From Methanosphaera stadtmanae (GTDB lineage Archaea; Methanobacteriota; Methanobacteria; Methanobacteriales; Methanobacteriaceae): DNA of 64,000 nucleotides. Location: positions 25,932-89,931 of the forward strand of contig SUTR01000002.1 of assembly GCA_015062825.1 (NCBI GenBank), given 5' to 3'. Position numbers and translations under genes: made by a program. The notes below the pieces were generated by a model. That model was not told the DNA's origin. It worked only from the letters and a program-made list of their open reading frames with translations, and made no database searches. Positions 53,703 to 63,306 of this stretch are shown here, piece by piece (position 1 is the stretch's first letter; the number at the start of each line of letters is the position of its first letter).

Positions 53703-54782
53703 ATGGCATTAATTGCAGCAAATCATCTTACTTTGATTCTGGAATTTGCTATACTCATACATATTGCTGTATTGTTACTTGTTAACTTTATTCCATTAAG
53801 TTATAGTATAGTATTTCTTTTGTCAATCATTGTAGGTTCGGGAATTACATTAATCTTTGGTTATGATGCATTATGTCTTCTAGTACCATTCTTGAGCCAT
53901 CATGAGTTTACCCATCCATATGGTCCGATAGCGATTTTGGCTGTGGTAACCTCGTGGGCAACGATACCCTTTATGGAAGATCAGGGTGTGAAGACTAGTA
54001 GTATTAAATTATTGTTATATCTGATAACAGGTGGTATAACTGTATTTGGTGCTATCGTACACCGTGACTTCCTTATTATGTGGGTTCTTGGATTAGTAGT
54101 AGGATTCTTCATTATCAATAAATTATTTGACAAGGAATCATTTATTACTCCAAGACGAATAATCATACTTGTCGGAGGGTTATTGTTATTGTTTGGAGTT
54201 ATGGAAGGTATTGCACAGTTATTAAATATGCAAATTATCAGCCCTCTTGCTAGGATTGATCGTATGAACTTAAACCAGTTTTCTAGTCTTAAGCTGGTTA
54301 TTGATAACACCCATTTATGGGGACATAATGCTAATGCAACATATTGGGGAAATAGTAGTTTAGGTAACAGTGATGGTTATATTTCATTACCCTTAACATA
54401 TATTACTTCATTAGGATTACCATACCCATTATTCTATGGTATACTTGTTACTAAGAAGGATGTGATTGATTACTTCCTACCTGGTATATTCGGTATAGGA
54501 TTTGACTTTGGTTATGTGGCACTAGCATTAATAATTTTATTCATATTAGCAGTTATCATCATAGGACTTGTCATACTAAGAAAATACAAAGAACAAAGAC
54601 ATCGTGGAAACAAGAAGTATTATGGACGAGAAGCCTTGCTGACAGGATCATTATCAGCATTCATTGCACAGACCATTCTTGGATTATTTATCATTACAAG
54701 GACAATCAATGGTTCAGCTATGGTAACATATCTGCTTCTTAGTGCATTGGTACTTGCTCATGTAGTAACTACTAAAAGATGA
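53703..54782 (+). CDS. Polytopic membrane protein of unknown function
   Basis: A 359-residue protein with about nine or ten hydrophobic segments and one larger non-membrane loop (about 190-250, SPLARIDRMNLNQFSSLKLV and NTHLWGHNANATYWGNSS) that carries N-x-S/T sequons and may face outside. Positively charged residues (RKYKEQRHRGNKK) precede the last helices. I do not recognise the family. Position after a surface peptidase suggests, but does not show, a role in the cell envelope. A GGAGGAGA ribosome-binding site precedes the ATG. Confidence 0.7.
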   Translation: MALIAANHLTLILEFAILIHIAVLLLVNFIPLSYSIVFLLSIIVGSGITLIFGYDALCLLVPFLSHHEFTHPYGPIAILAVVTSWATIPFMEDQGVKTSSIKLLLYLITGGITVFGAIVHRDFLIMWVLGLVVGFFIINKLFDKESFITPRRIIILVGGLLLLFGVMEGIAQLLNMQIISPLARIDRMNLNQFSSLKLVIDNTHLWGHNANATYWGNSSLGNSDGYISLPLTYITSLGLPYPLFYGILVTKKDVIDYFLPGIFGIGFDFGYVALALIILFILAVIIIGLVILRKYKEQRHRGNKKYYGREALLTGSLSAFIAQTILGLFIITRTINGSAMVTYLLLSALVLAHVVTTKR

Positions 54783-54920
54783 AAATAATCTTAACCTCCA
54801 AAAATTTATTTTTTTTTGCCAATTTTTTAATAATAGATTTTACAAATAATCTATTATAGAACATACTTCAAGAATTATATTTTACATATTAATTTTTTTA
54901 CATGCAGGGGTTTGATAAAG

Positions 54921-55901
54921 ATGAATATTATTACAACCATTGTTGGAAGTTATCCTACTAGCAGTTCTAAGCCAGAACACCTTAATGAAAAGATATATGA
55001 CTCATTGGGATTATTTGATCCATATAAGCATGCAATCATTAATGCTGTTACAAGCTTTGCTGAATGTGATATTGACATCATATGTGACGGTCAAGTAAGG
55101 GAGGATATGGTAAAGATATTTGCAAGTAAAATTAATGGTTTTCAAATAATTGACAACACAGTACATATCAATGGTAAAATAACACCTGCAGCCCATGGAA
55201 TATCAACAAGAGATTTGCAGTTAGCTTTTAAAACTGCTAAGAATTTAGATAACCGTTTCAAATTAAATGCATCTCTTGAAAAAATATTTGAACATGAAGA
55301 ACGAGGTATTAAAGGGATCATAACAGGTCCTACTACAATCACCCATTCATCCATGATAGATAAATTTTATTCAACAAAAGCAAATGCAATTGTTGATGTT
55401 GCAAAAGCATTAAGTTATGAAGCAAGAGAATTGGAAAAGGCTGGTGCATGTGCTATTCAAATTGATGAACCGTTCATTTCCACAGGTGCTGAAGACATAG
55501 AAGTATCAAGAAGAGCAGTTGAATACATAAGCAAATCAGTAGATATACCTGTAATATTACATGTTTGTGGAGATCTTAAAGATGTATTAGCAGACCTCCT
55601 AGAATTTAATGTAGATATCCTTGACTTTGAATTTAGTGGAATGCCACAAAATATTGATACCCTAAAAAAGGTATGGTATGAAGATTGCAGTAAACAGATT
55701 GGTATAGGATGTATCAATACTAAGATGGACAGTGTTGATAAAAAAATGGATGTAGAAGAAACCGTCAAGAAGGTAAAAAATATTATTGGAAAGGATAATA
55801 TTATAATTGATCCCGATTGTGGTATGAGAATGTTACCTGAGGAAATTGCCAAGGGAAAACTTGAAGTAATCAGACAGATACGAAATGGAGGATTAACATA
55901 A
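54921..55901 (+). CDS. metE: Archaeal methionine synthase (methylcobalamin:homocysteine methyltransferase)
   Basis: About 326 residues, equal to the catalytic C-terminal half of cobalamin-independent MetE. IVGSYPTSS at the N-terminus, ITGPTTITHSSM, QIDEPFISTG, ILHVCGDL with the His and Cys zinc ligands, and DPDCGMRMLP with the second Cys are all present. In Methanothermobacter the short archaeal enzyme takes the methyl group from methylcobalamin rather than folate. I chose the ATG at 54921 (MNIITTIVGSYP) over an upstream TTG. The stop codon is immediately followed by the thyA start, an arrangement conserved in Methanobacteriales together with the nearby mch. Confidence 0.93.
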   Translation: MNIITTIVGSYPTSSSKPEHLNEKIYDSLGLFDPYKHAIINAVTSFAECDIDIICDGQVREDMVKIFASKINGFQIIDNTVHINGKITPAAHGISTRDLQLAFKTAKNLDNRFKLNASLEKIFEHEERGIKGIITGPTTITHSSMIDKFYSTKANAIVDVAKALSYEARELEKAGACAIQIDEPFISTGAEDIEVSRRAVEYISKSVDIPVILHVCGDLKDVLADLLEFNVDILDFEFSGMPQNIDTLKKVWYEDCSKQIGIGCINTKMDSVDKKMDVEETVKKVKNIIGKDNIIIDPDCGMRMLPEEIAKGKLEVIRQIRNGGLT

Positions 55902-56531
55902 ATGGCTAAATTTATTCGTACAAGTACAATTGCACAGGCATGGCTTACATGTGTAAAAAAGATTATGCAGGAAGGTCGTGAAGTAACTGATGAGAGAGGA
56001 ACATTGACTAAGGAACTGCAGAATGTTATGATTGAAATTACAAATCCTTCTGATGATACAATACCAGAATGTTCCCCCTGGCATGATGATCGGCTTGAAA
56101 CATACAAGAAGGAATTGTTAGATCCAGATAACAGCCAGGGATTTGTATATACCTACGGCAATCGTCTAAGAGAATATTTTGAAGTGGACCAACTTGAAAA
56201 ATGTATTGAAAAGCTAAACAATTGTCGTGAATCAAGACGTGCAATTGCAATCACAATAGATCCCATACAAGACAATAAGGTTGATGAAATACCTTGTCTT
56301 CAGGAAATTGCATTTCTTATACGTGATGAAAAGCTATACATGACTGATTTCTTCAGAAGCAATGATTGTGGAGGTGCAACATTTCCCAACCTCTTCGGTA
56401 TCCGTGAAGTAGGATATTATGTAGCAGAAAAGACAAATACTCAACTAGTTAATATGGTTCATCACGCAATGAGTCTTCACATATATGAACATGACTGGGA
56501 TAAGGCTCGTGAAATATTACAGAAGTATTAA
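55902..56531 (+). CDS. thyA: Archaeal thymidylate synthase
   Basis: A 209-residue enzyme of the ThyA/dUMP hydroxymethylase family, shorter than the bacterial 264 residues as is usual in methanogens. The catalytic Cys is in DEIPCLQEIAF and the substrate site in DFFRSNDCGGATFPNLFG. It methylates dUMP, in this lineage probably with a methanopterin C1 carrier rather than folate (known for the archaeal family only in part). The ATG directly abuts the metE stop codon, so the two are translationally coupled. Confidence 0.92.
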   Translation: MAKFIRTSTIAQAWLTCVKKIMQEGREVTDERGTLTKELQNVMIEITNPSDDTIPECSPWHDDRLETYKKELLDPDNSQGFVYTYGNRLREYFEVDQLEKCIEKLNNCRESRRAIAITIDPIQDNKVDEIPCLQEIAFLIRDEKLYMTDFFRSNDCGGATFPNLFGIREVGYYVAEKTNTQLVNMVHHAMSLHIYEHDWDKAREILQKY

Positions 56532-56699
56532 TAACAGTTTTAATCCCCCACCAATTAATTTTTCTTTATATTAATTGATAGATTATATTGAATATTATTA
56601 AATATTATAACTTATTAAAAAGTAATTAGGAATCAAATAATATGAAAATATAAAGTATTATAGATTATTTTAAAATATTATTGAATGGAGAATAATTAT

Positions 56700-57686
56700 A
56701 TGAGTAAAAGTATGAATATAGCTGCTAAAAAAATAGCAGATGAAATGTTTGAAAATGCAAATTCTTATAAATTAATCGCAACAACATTATCCAATGGAAC
56801 TCGTTTAATTGATTGTGGAATTAATGCTAATGGAAGTATTAAAGGTGGAGAACTATTTACAAAAGTATGTCTTGGTGGAATAAGTGATGTGGGAATATCC
56901 ATTCCTGGAGACCTTAGTGACATCATGGCAATGCCTGCAGTTAAGGTAAAAACAGATTTTCCTGCATTATCAACATTAGGATCACAGAAAGCTGGATGGA
57001 AAATTGATGTCGATGGATATTATGCAATTGGTTCAGGACCTGCACAGACACATAAATTCCCAGACAATAAAATATATGAAATGTGTGACTATAAGGAAGA
57101 TAGTGATATCGCAATTATTACTTTAGAAGCAGACAAGTTACCTGATGAAAAAGTTGCAGATTACATTGCTGAAGAATGTAATGTAAAAGCAGAAAATCTA
57201 ACAATACTTGTTGCACCTACCTCATCACTTGTCGGTTCTATACAAATATCAGGACGTACACTTGAAACTGGTGTATTTAAGATGATGGAAATAATGGACT
57301 TTGATGTGACTAAAATCACATATGCTGCAGGTATTACTCCTATTACTCCAGTGGATCCAGACAGCAAAAAGGCTATGGGAAAAACCAATGATGCCATAAT
57401 ATTTGGTGGAAGAGCATATTATTATATTCAGCCAGATGAAGGAGAAAGTCTTGAAGAGTTAGCAGCAACATTACCATCATCAGCATCCGACAAGTATGGA
57501 CAGAGCTTCATAGAATTATTTGAACAGGCTGATTGTGACTTCTACAAAATGCCTAAGGATGTCTTTGCACCTGCACAGATTATTGTAAATGATATGGTAA
57601 CTGGTGAAATATTCCACACAGGTTTCATAGACCTTGAAAGACTTAAAAAATCATTTGAAGTAAAAGAAATTATTAACAAAAAATAA
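56700..57686 (+). CDS. mch: Methenyltetrahydromethanopterin cyclohydrolase
   Basis: About 328 residues. Mch interconverts formyl- and methenyl-H4MPT in methanogenesis (third step from CO2; reversed when methyl groups are oxidised). The sequence is colinear with the family: MSKSMNIAAKKIADEMF at the start, CGINANGSIKGGELFTKVCL, YAIGSGPAQTHKF, and APTSSLVGSIQISGR. I chose the ATG at 56700, which has GGAG ten bases upstream; an ATG at 56685 overlaps that site. It is followed 23 bp later by ribC. Confidence 0.96.
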   Translation: MSKSMNIAAKKIADEMFENANSYKLIATTLSNGTRLIDCGINANGSIKGGELFTKVCLGGISDVGISIPGDLSDIMAMPAVKVKTDFPALSTLGSQKAGWKIDVDGYYAIGSGPAQTHKFPDNKIYEMCDYKEDSDIAIITLEADKLPDEKVADYIAEECNVKAENLTILVAPTSSLVGSIQISGRTLETGVFKMMEIMDFDVTKITYAAGITPITPVDPDSKKAMGKTNDAIIFGGRAYYYIQPDEGESLEELAATLPSSASDKYGQSFIELFEQADCDFYKMPKDVFAPAQIIVNDMVTGEIFHTGFIDLERLKKSFEVKEIINKK

Positions 57687-57709
57687 GTATTAACGTGAGT
57701 TGTTTCTAG

Positions 57710-58171
57710 ATGAAGAAAGTTGGATTAGCAAGTACTACATTTGCCCGTTATGATATGGCTAAAGCAGCACGTGAAGAAATTGAAAAGCAAGTAACTGGCA
57801 TAAAATTTATTGAACGCTATGTTCCAGGTGTGAAAGATTTACCTGTTACTGCAAAGAAACTAATTGAAGAAGATGGTTGTGAAATTGTCATGGCATTTGG
57901 AATGCCCGGTGGTGAAAAAATAGACAAACTATGTGCACATGAGGCAAGTACAGGCCTAATTCAAGCACAACTTATGACTAATACTCATATTATTGAAGTT
58001 TTTGTACATGAAGATGAAGGTAAGGATGATAAAGACCTTAAACAACTTATGCATAATCGTGCAACACAACATGCAGATAATCTTGTGAAAATGTTATTTA
58101 AACCGGAGATTATGAAAAAAGAAGTTGGTCAGGGTATAAGAGAAGGACGAGAAAATAAAGGTCCATTATAA
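57710..58171 (+). CDS. ribC: Archaeal riboflavin synthase
   Basis: A 153-residue protein of the archaeal RibC type, a paralogue of lumazine synthase that dismutates 6,7-dimethyl-8-ribityllumazine into riboflavin. KVGLASTTFARYDMAKAARE, ERYVPGVKDLPVTAKKLIEE and VMAFGMPGGEKIDKLCAHEA are characteristic. Riboflavin feeds FMN, FAD and the deazaflavin F420. It is probably co-transcribed with mch (23 bp gap). Full length. Confidence 0.95.
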   Translation: MKKVGLASTTFARYDMAKAAREEIEKQVTGIKFIERYVPGVKDLPVTAKKLIEEDGCEIVMAFGMPGGEKIDKLCAHEASTGLIQAQLMTNTHIIEVFVHEDEGKDDKDLKQLMHNRATQHADNLVKMLFKPEIMKKEVGQGIREGRENKGPL

Positions 58172-58525
58172 TCCAAATCATCAACCAAACCTTTTTCTCC
58201 CCCAATATAATTTTTATATATTATTTTTATCAATTGTGTAAATTATCTTATTGTATGATTTGAAAAACCTAAAACATTAAAAATCATGATATTTTTTTCA
58301 AAATTTCAGAATAATAATTATGATTTTTATGAAAAATCATGTTAAAACTAGTTAAATTATTTATGAAAAATTATAGTATCCACAATAATCTTACTCCATA
58401 AATATATAATCTTAAATAAAAATATGAGTATAATTAAATAATAATATTGAAAATTAAAAGGTATCTTTAAATATAATGAGAATTATATCTATAATTAACA
58501 AATAAATTTAGGAGAAATTGATAAA
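58172..58525. other. Intergenic region with repeated AAAAATCAT motif, upstream of histone
   Basis: About 350 bp. A pyrimidine-rich stretch after ribC probably terminates that transcript. A 9-bp inverted repeat (58320-58340) and a further AAAAATCAT near 58280 are listed separately. The histone promoter lies at the right end. Confidence 0.6.
58320..58340. promoter_or_regulatory. 9-bp inverted repeat upstream of histone gene
   Basis: ATGATTTTT-ATG-AAAAATCAT is a perfect 9-bp dyad about 190 bp before the histone start. One arm motif recurs at about 58280. It may be a protein-binding site or a weak hairpin after the mch-ribC operon. Confidence 0.4.
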
Positions 58526-58726
58526 ATGACAGAATTACCAATAGCACCAATCAAAAGAATTTTAAAAAATGCTGGTGCAACAAGAATTAGTGATGATGCT
58601 GCAGTAGAACTTGCAAAAGTATTAGAAGAAATTGGTGAAACCTACGCAGCTCAAGCAAACAAATTAGCAAAACACGCAGGAAGAAAAACCGTTAAAGCTG
58701 AAGATATTGCATTAGCTACACGCTAA
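58526..58726 (+). CDS. Archaeal histone (HMf family)
   Basis: A 66-residue histone fold without tails. [40 protein letters not shown] and [17 protein letters not shown] match HMfA/HMfB nearly throughout, including the RK-T segment for DNA contact and the AxxLAKxLE helix used for dimer stacking. It wraps DNA in nucleosome-like tetramers or longer hypernucleosomes. An AGGAG site precedes the ATG; the gene is monocistronic and convergent with tfs. Confidence 0.97.
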   Translation: MTELPIAPIKRILKNAGATRISDDAAVELAKVLEEIGETYAAQANKLAKHAGRKTVKAEDIALATR

Positions 58727-58866
58727 TCATACCTTCTAATTTTCTTCTTTTAAAAACCAAATATAAACCCCTCACTTATTATAGCAAGAAAAGTTATACA
58801 TAAATCATTTTATTTTACTTTGTAGAGAACATCAATATAATACATTAATGTTTATCTAATAATAAT

Positions 58867-59184
58867 TTATTTTGATCTACGCCAAGTATTTCCACATTTT
58901 GTACATCTGTAAAATCTAGTTTCCGCCTCGTCAGCCTTACGCATTTGAACCATCCACCATTCCAATTGTCTATTGCCACATCTATAACATAAACCCTTGG
59001 TTGTTGGCAGAGCATTTATCTTTTCACCAGAAATTATAATTTCCTGCTTATCAGACACATCCTGTGAAATTATATAATCCTTTTTTTCTGAATTTGATAA
59101 TTTCTTTTTATAACCACAATTCCCACAAGTCAATATCCCATTATTTGGAATAAGAACTTTTCCACAATCAGGACAAAACTCCAT
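58867..59184 (-). CDS. tfs: Transcription factor S (TFIIS-like cleavage factor)
   Basis: A 105-residue protein with two zinc ribbons: FCPDCGKVLIPNNGILTCGNCGY at the N-terminus (RpoM-like) and the TFIIS-type C-terminal ribbon LCYRCGNRQL...FYRCTKCGNTW. The tip loop MRKADEAETRFYRC contains the Asp-Glu pair needed to stimulate RNA cleavage by stalled RNA polymerase, so this is an active TFS1-type factor. Minus strand, single gene, convergent with the histone gene. Confidence 0.95.
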   Translation of the reverse strand: MEFCPDCGKVLIPNNGILTCGNCGYKKKLSNSEKKDYIISQDVSDKQEIIISGEKINALPTTKGLCYRCGNRQLEWWMVQMRKADEAETRFYRCTKCGNTWRRSK

Positions 59185-59681
59185 AAAAATCTCTCATTAC
59201 GTTATACACTTATTAATATATATTATTTTTTCTAAGATTATATTATCCATAATATAGTATAAATGTTTGTTTAATTATCCTTTAAAAATATTATTTTAAT
59301 ACTAAGTTATAAGTAAAAAGTTAAAACTAATAATAATAGAACAGAAATGATAAAAGAACATCATAATACACATAATTAAATCATCATGCACTAGGCATCG
59401 ACGATACATTAATATATAATATTAGACATATAATAGATAGTATAAAGATTATAAAATAATATAATCTATTTTTATAAATTTATTAAATTATATTATGGGA
59501 TTAATATTCCCCTTATATGATTATATTAATAAATTTAAGACTAATTTTTAGTCATTATTATATTTTAGGAGAATATTAATAGACTTTACTATTTTTCTAG
59601 TATTGACTACTCCTCTAATATACATAAAATACATAAACTAAATTGAATGTGGCCAAAAGGCTGAACAATGAGGTAGATTAA
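59185..59681. other. Intergenic region upstream of rpl15e
   Basis: About 500 bp of AT-rich DNA holding the tfs promoter and a probable long leader for rpl15e. A short higher-GC stretch (59389-59407, GCACTAGGCATCGACGATA) and the hairpin at 59539-59553 stand out; no RNA gene could be assigned. Confidence 0.55.
59539..59553 (+). promoter_or_regulatory. Small hairpin in the rpl15e upstream region
   Basis: GACTAA-TTT-TTAGTC is a perfect 6-bp stem about 130 bp before the rpl15e start. It may be part of a leader structure, possibly for feedback by the ribosomal protein. Evidence is limited to the dyad. Confidence 0.3.
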
Positions 59682-60227
59682 ATGTACAAGTATATGAAAG
59701 AAGCATGGAAAAACCCAGATGAATCATATGTCAGAGAACTTATGATGGAAAGATTACCTAAATGGAGAAGACAACCTGTTATTGTAAGAATTGATAAACC
59801 TACAAGAGTAGACAGAGCACGCCGTTTAGGATACAAAGCTAAAACAGGATATGTACTCGCAAGAATTAGAGTAAGAAGAGGATCAAGAAGAAAACCTAGA
59901 TTCAAAAACGGTAGAGATCCTAAAAGAATGGGTGTTAACAAAATTGCAGGTAAAAAATCCATTCAAAGAATGGCTGAAGAAAGAGTTGCACGTAAATACC
60001 CTAACTTAGAAGTACTTAACTCATACTGGGTATGGGAAGATGGTAAAGCAAAATACTTTGAAGTAATTCTTGTAGACCCACAAAGACCAGAAATCCAACA
60101 TGATAATAAAATTAACTGGATTTGTGAAAAACAACACACTAGAAGAGCATTCAGAGGTTTAACTAGTGCTGGTAAAAAAGGTAGAGGATTACGTAAAAAA
60201 GGTAAAGGTGCTGAAAAGGTTAGATAA
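59682..60227 (+). CDS. rpl15e: Ribosomal protein L15e
   Basis: A 181-residue, very basic 50S subunit protein found only in archaea and eukaryotes. [40 protein letters not shown] and the C-terminal [19 protein letters not shown] are nearly invariant landmarks. It heads a conserved cluster with a COG1325 protein and the RNase P subunits Rnp3 and Rnp2. Its stop codon abuts the next start codon. Confidence 0.97.
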   Translation: MYKYMKEAWKNPDESYVRELMMERLPKWRRQPVIVRIDKPTRVDRARRLGYKAKTGYVLARIRVRRGSRRKPRFKNGRDPKRMGVNKIAGKKSIQRMAEERVARKYPNLEVLNSYWVWEDGKAKYFEVILVDPQRPEIQHDNKINWICEKQHTRRAFRGLTSAGKKGRGLRKKGKGAEKVR

Positions 60228-60662
60228 ATGATCCATAACATTACGTACAGGACATTTGTTTATTCAACCGAAGATGAAGAGAAGGTAACTGATGCCATCA
60301 GTTACATCTTCTTTGAACCTTCACCTGTAAGAGAAGTTAATGAAGATCACTTTGGTAATAAGATTATAGTATTATCAGAGAAAATCTCCAAGAAAAGAAG
60401 TACAAGAAGTATTGCTAGTTTTTTAAATGACAATTTAAGCATTGATGACAAGAATACTATAAAAGAGGAACTTAGTCGTCGCATGGATGAAAAGGGAAAT
60501 TTATTCCTACGCTTTGATAAACAAGAGGCATATGACCAAAAGCTTAAACTAACATATTCTGGAGATGCTATACATATGAGAATAAAAATAGCAAGTTATC
60601 CAGTTAGTAAAGAAAATGCTCTTAAAGTAGCATGCAAAATCTTTGACTTCTTAGATGAATAA
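60228..60662 (+). CDS. RNA-binding protein of COG1325 (predicted exosome-associated)
   Basis: A 144-residue protein. VYSTEDEEKVTDAISYIFFE, NKIIVLSEKISKKRSTRSIA and LFLRFDKQEAYDQKLKLTYS are typical of COG1325, small proteins predicted to belong to the archaeal exosome or RNase P neighbourhood because of their constant linkage to these genes. The ATG begins directly after the rpl15e stop codon, implying coupling. The biochemical role is not established. Confidence 0.88.
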   Translation: MIHNITYRTFVYSTEDEEKVTDAISYIFFEPSPVREVNEDHFGNKIIVLSEKISKKRSTRSIASFLNDNLSIDDKNTIKEELSRRMDEKGNLFLRFDKQEAYDQKLKLTYSGDAIHMRIKIASYPVSKENALKVACKIFDFLDE

Positions 60663-60723
60663 TGAATAATTATTCTTTTATTTTTAAAATTTTTACATTA
60701 GATTAATTCCAGGTTTTATTTAT

Positions 60724-61434
60724 ATGACTAATTTTTATGATTTTAACATTTATCCAAATATTGAAGTAATAGAAAGACTTGAAGAATTTGGATTTGAAGG
60801 TGCATGCATATTCTATGATACAGACAAGTATGATGAAGATGCAATGGATAACTTTAACCAACTAAATCAATCAACTACACTCAAATTGTATCATGGCATA
60901 AGAATTAATGAAACTAATCCACAGATACTTAGACGTAATATTCAGAAGTATTATGGAAAGGTTGATCTTTTAATGGCAGAGGGACATAATCCTAAAGTTA
61001 ATCGTGCCATCTGTGAAAGTAGGCAAGTGGATATATTTAACCATCCACATCACAGCAATATGAATAATTGTGGAATAAATCATGTATTGGCAAAACTGTT
61101 GAAGGACAATAATATTACAGTTAATATTGATCTTGGAGAAATACTACATCACAACAGATTCTTCAAGGCCAAGCTATTAAATCAGTTAAGTCAGCTATTA
61201 TTATTACAGGACAAATATGAATTCAAAAGTATCATTTCCAGTGGCAGCAAAACATTTTATGATGTAAGAAGTCCTGAGGACATTATACTATTAGGTCAAC
61301 TATTTTCAATGGATGAACAAACAGCTCAAGAAAATATTTCAACCAATGTATCAAGTATAATAAATGATATTACAATCCATAAACAGAGCATTGTTGAAGG
61401 TGTAAGAATAATTAAAAAGGAGCATAATATATGA
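60724..61434 (+). CDS. rnp3: Ribonuclease P protein component 3 (Rpp30-like)
   Basis: A 236-residue protein with a TIM-barrel PHP-like fold, homologous to eukaryotic Rpp30. LEEFGFEGACIFYDTDKYDE, VDLLMAEGHNPKVNRAICES, VDIFNHPHHSNMNNCGINHV and SSGSKTFYDVRSPEDII are visible. With Pop5-like Rnp2 it binds the catalytic domain of RNase P RNA for tRNA 5' maturation. The end overlaps rnp2 by 4 bp (ATGA), consistent with equal production of the two partners. Confidence 0.94.
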   Translation: MTNFYDFNIYPNIEVIERLEEFGFEGACIFYDTDKYDEDAMDNFNQLNQSTTLKLYHGIRINETNPQILRRNIQKYYGKVDLLMAEGHNPKVNRAICESRQVDIFNHPHHSNMNNCGINHVLAKLLKDNNITVNIDLGEILHHNRFFKAKLLNQLSQLLLLQDKYEFKSIISSGSKTFYDVRSPEDIILLGQLFSMDEQTAQENISTNVSSIINDITIHKQSIVEGVRIIKKEHNI

Positions 61435-61793
61435 AACTTAAAATACTTCCGCCAACACTCCGAGAAAAGAAAAGATATATTGCAATAAACCTTTACTCAC
61501 AGGAAGCTCTTGAAAAGGATAAGATAATCCAGATATTATGGAACAGCATACTCAATATTCATGGAGAATTAACTGCCAGCAAAATCAACTTATGGTTTGT
61601 TAATCTAAAAGAAGTGCCAAATGAGGACAGATACCAATATAAATGCATGGTTAAATTCTCAAGAGGCTATGATAAACAGGTGCGATTAGCATTCAATACC
61701 ATTACCAACTATAATAAAAACCGGATAGTTGTTGAAACCATTGGAATATCCGGAACTCTCAAATCACTTGACAAGAAATATGATATGAGATAA
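61431..61793 (+). CDS. rnp2: Ribonuclease P protein component 2 (Pop5-like)
   Basis: A 120-residue protein homologous to Pop5. KLKILPPTLREKKRYIAINL, LNIHGELTASKINLWFVNL and NRIVVETIGISGTLKSLDKK match archaeal Rnp2. It forms a heterotetramer with Rnp3 and activates the RNase P RNA. Its start overlaps the rnp3 stop by 4 bp. It ends the rpl15e cluster. Confidence 0.94.
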   Translation: MKLKILPPTLREKKRYIAINLYSQEALEKDKIIQILWNSILNIHGELTASKINLWFVNLKEVPNEDRYQYKCMVKFSRGYDKQVRLAFNTITNYNKNRIVVETIGISGTLKSLDKKYDMR

Positions 61794-61950
61794 ATACATA
61801 ACCTCCAGCATATTACTATCCAACCTTTTTTTTGATAAGTATTAAAAAGCTTAAAAAATATAAATTATATTATAATTATTTAAATATCAAATTGATGAGG
61901 ATAAAAAAAGATACTCATTTTATTAATAAATTGTTTTTAAACTGATTATT

Positions 61951-63306
61951 ATGGCAATACATCCAATAGAATTTAGATACGGTACTCCAGAAATGAAGGC
62001 TGTATGGGAACAAGAATCAAAATTACAAAACATGTTAAAAGTTGAAGCAGCATTAGCAAAGGCTGAAGGTGAATTAGGACTTATACCTAAGGAAGCTGCA
62101 GATGAAATTAATAGAAAAGCAACAACTGAATATGTAAAACAGGAAAGAGTAGATGAAATAGAAAAGGCTACAAACCACGATATTGGAGCATTGATGAAAG
62201 CATTAGAAGAAGTTTGTGACAATAATGCTGGTGAATATGTACATTACGGATCAACAAGTAATGACATAATCGATTCCTCCCAATCCTTACAACTAAAGGC
62301 ATCTATTGAAATCATCCGTGAAAAAATCATAAAACTCATAGAAGTGCTTATAGACTTATCAGAACAACATAAAGATACTGTTACAATAGGTCGTACCCAT
62401 GGACAACATGCACTTCCAACAACATATGCAATGAAATTTGCAATATATATTGATGAATTAACTCGTCAGCTTGAAAGACTAGAATTAACCGAGAAACATG
62501 TATGTGTAGGTATGATGACCGGGGCTGTAGGTACAACTGCAGCATTAGGAGAAATAGGATATGATATCCACATAAGAGTATCTGAAATCTTAGGCCTAAC
62601 ACCTGCAAACATCTCAAACCAAGTCGTACAACGTGACAATCATGCTGAATATGTGATGACACTTGCAAACATTTGTAGCAGCCTTGAAAAAATGGCATTA
62701 GAAGTACGTAACCTGCAAAGAACTGAAATAATGGAAGTGGGAGAAAAATTTGATCCTGAAAAACAGATGGGTAGTAGTACCATGCCACATAAAAGAAATC
62801 CTATAACCGGAGAAAGAATATGTGGAGTATCAAGAGTAGTAAAATCATATGTGAATGCAGCACTACAAAACAATCCATTATGGCATGAACGTGACCTTAC
62901 AAACTCATCATGTGAAAGAATTATACTACCAGAATCAGCAATACTAACAGACTATATCTTGAACTTATCAATCAGGTTATTCTCAAAACTCGACTTCTAC
63001 GAAGACAACATTGAACGCAACCTCAATGCAAGCAATGGATTAGTAATGGCTGAAAGATTCATGTCAAAACTAACACAATGTGGTATGGGAAGACAAAGTG
63101 CATACACTCTAGTCAGACGTTGTGCAATGGATGCATATGCAAGAAACACTGGTCTTAAGGAAATCATACTAGAACAGGATGAAATCCTTAAATATATGAG
63201 CCCAGAAGAGATAGATGCAACACTTGACCCGCACACATACCTTGGAAGCAGTAGTAAATTTGTAGATAATGTTATAAAAAATGCAAAAGAAGTTATTAAC
63301 AAATAA
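61951..63306 (+). CDS. purB: Adenylosuccinate lyase
   Basis: A 451-residue member of the fumarase/aspartase superfamily that acts twice in purine synthesis (SAICAR to AICAR and adenylosuccinate to AMP, releasing fumarate). YVHYGSTSNDIIDSSQSL, IGRTHGQHALPTTYAMKFA with the catalytic His, and the signature MGSSTMPHKRNPITGERI with the flexible-loop Ser are all present. Full length; single gene with no obvious operon partner. Confidence 0.96.
   Translation: MAIHPIEFRYGTPEMKAVWEQESKLQNMLKVEAALAKAEGELGLIPKEAADEINRKATTEYVKQERVDEIEKATNHDIGALMKALEEVCDNNAGEYVHYGSTSNDIIDSSQSLQLKASIEIIREKIIKLIEVLIDLSEQHKDTVTIGRTHGQHALPTTYAMKFAIYIDELTRQLERLELTEKHVCVGMMTGAVGTTAALGEIGYDIHIRVSEILGLTPANISNQVVQRDNHAEYVMTLANICSSLEKMALEVRNLQRTEIMEVGEKFDPEKQMGSSTMPHKRNPITGERICGVSRVVKSYVNAALQNNPLWHERDLTNSSCERIILPESAILTDYILNLSIRLFSKLDFYEDNIERNLNASNGLVMAERFMSKLTQCGMGRQSAYTLVRRCAMDAYARNTGLKEIILEQDEILKYMSPEEIDATLDPHTYLGSSSKFVDNVIKNAKEVINK

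Noticed and set aside
59380..59410. Possible box C/D guide RNA near a TGATGA (minus strand)
   Set aside because: A box C-like sequence is present but no box D (CTGA) or internal C'/D' pair at proper spacing was found.
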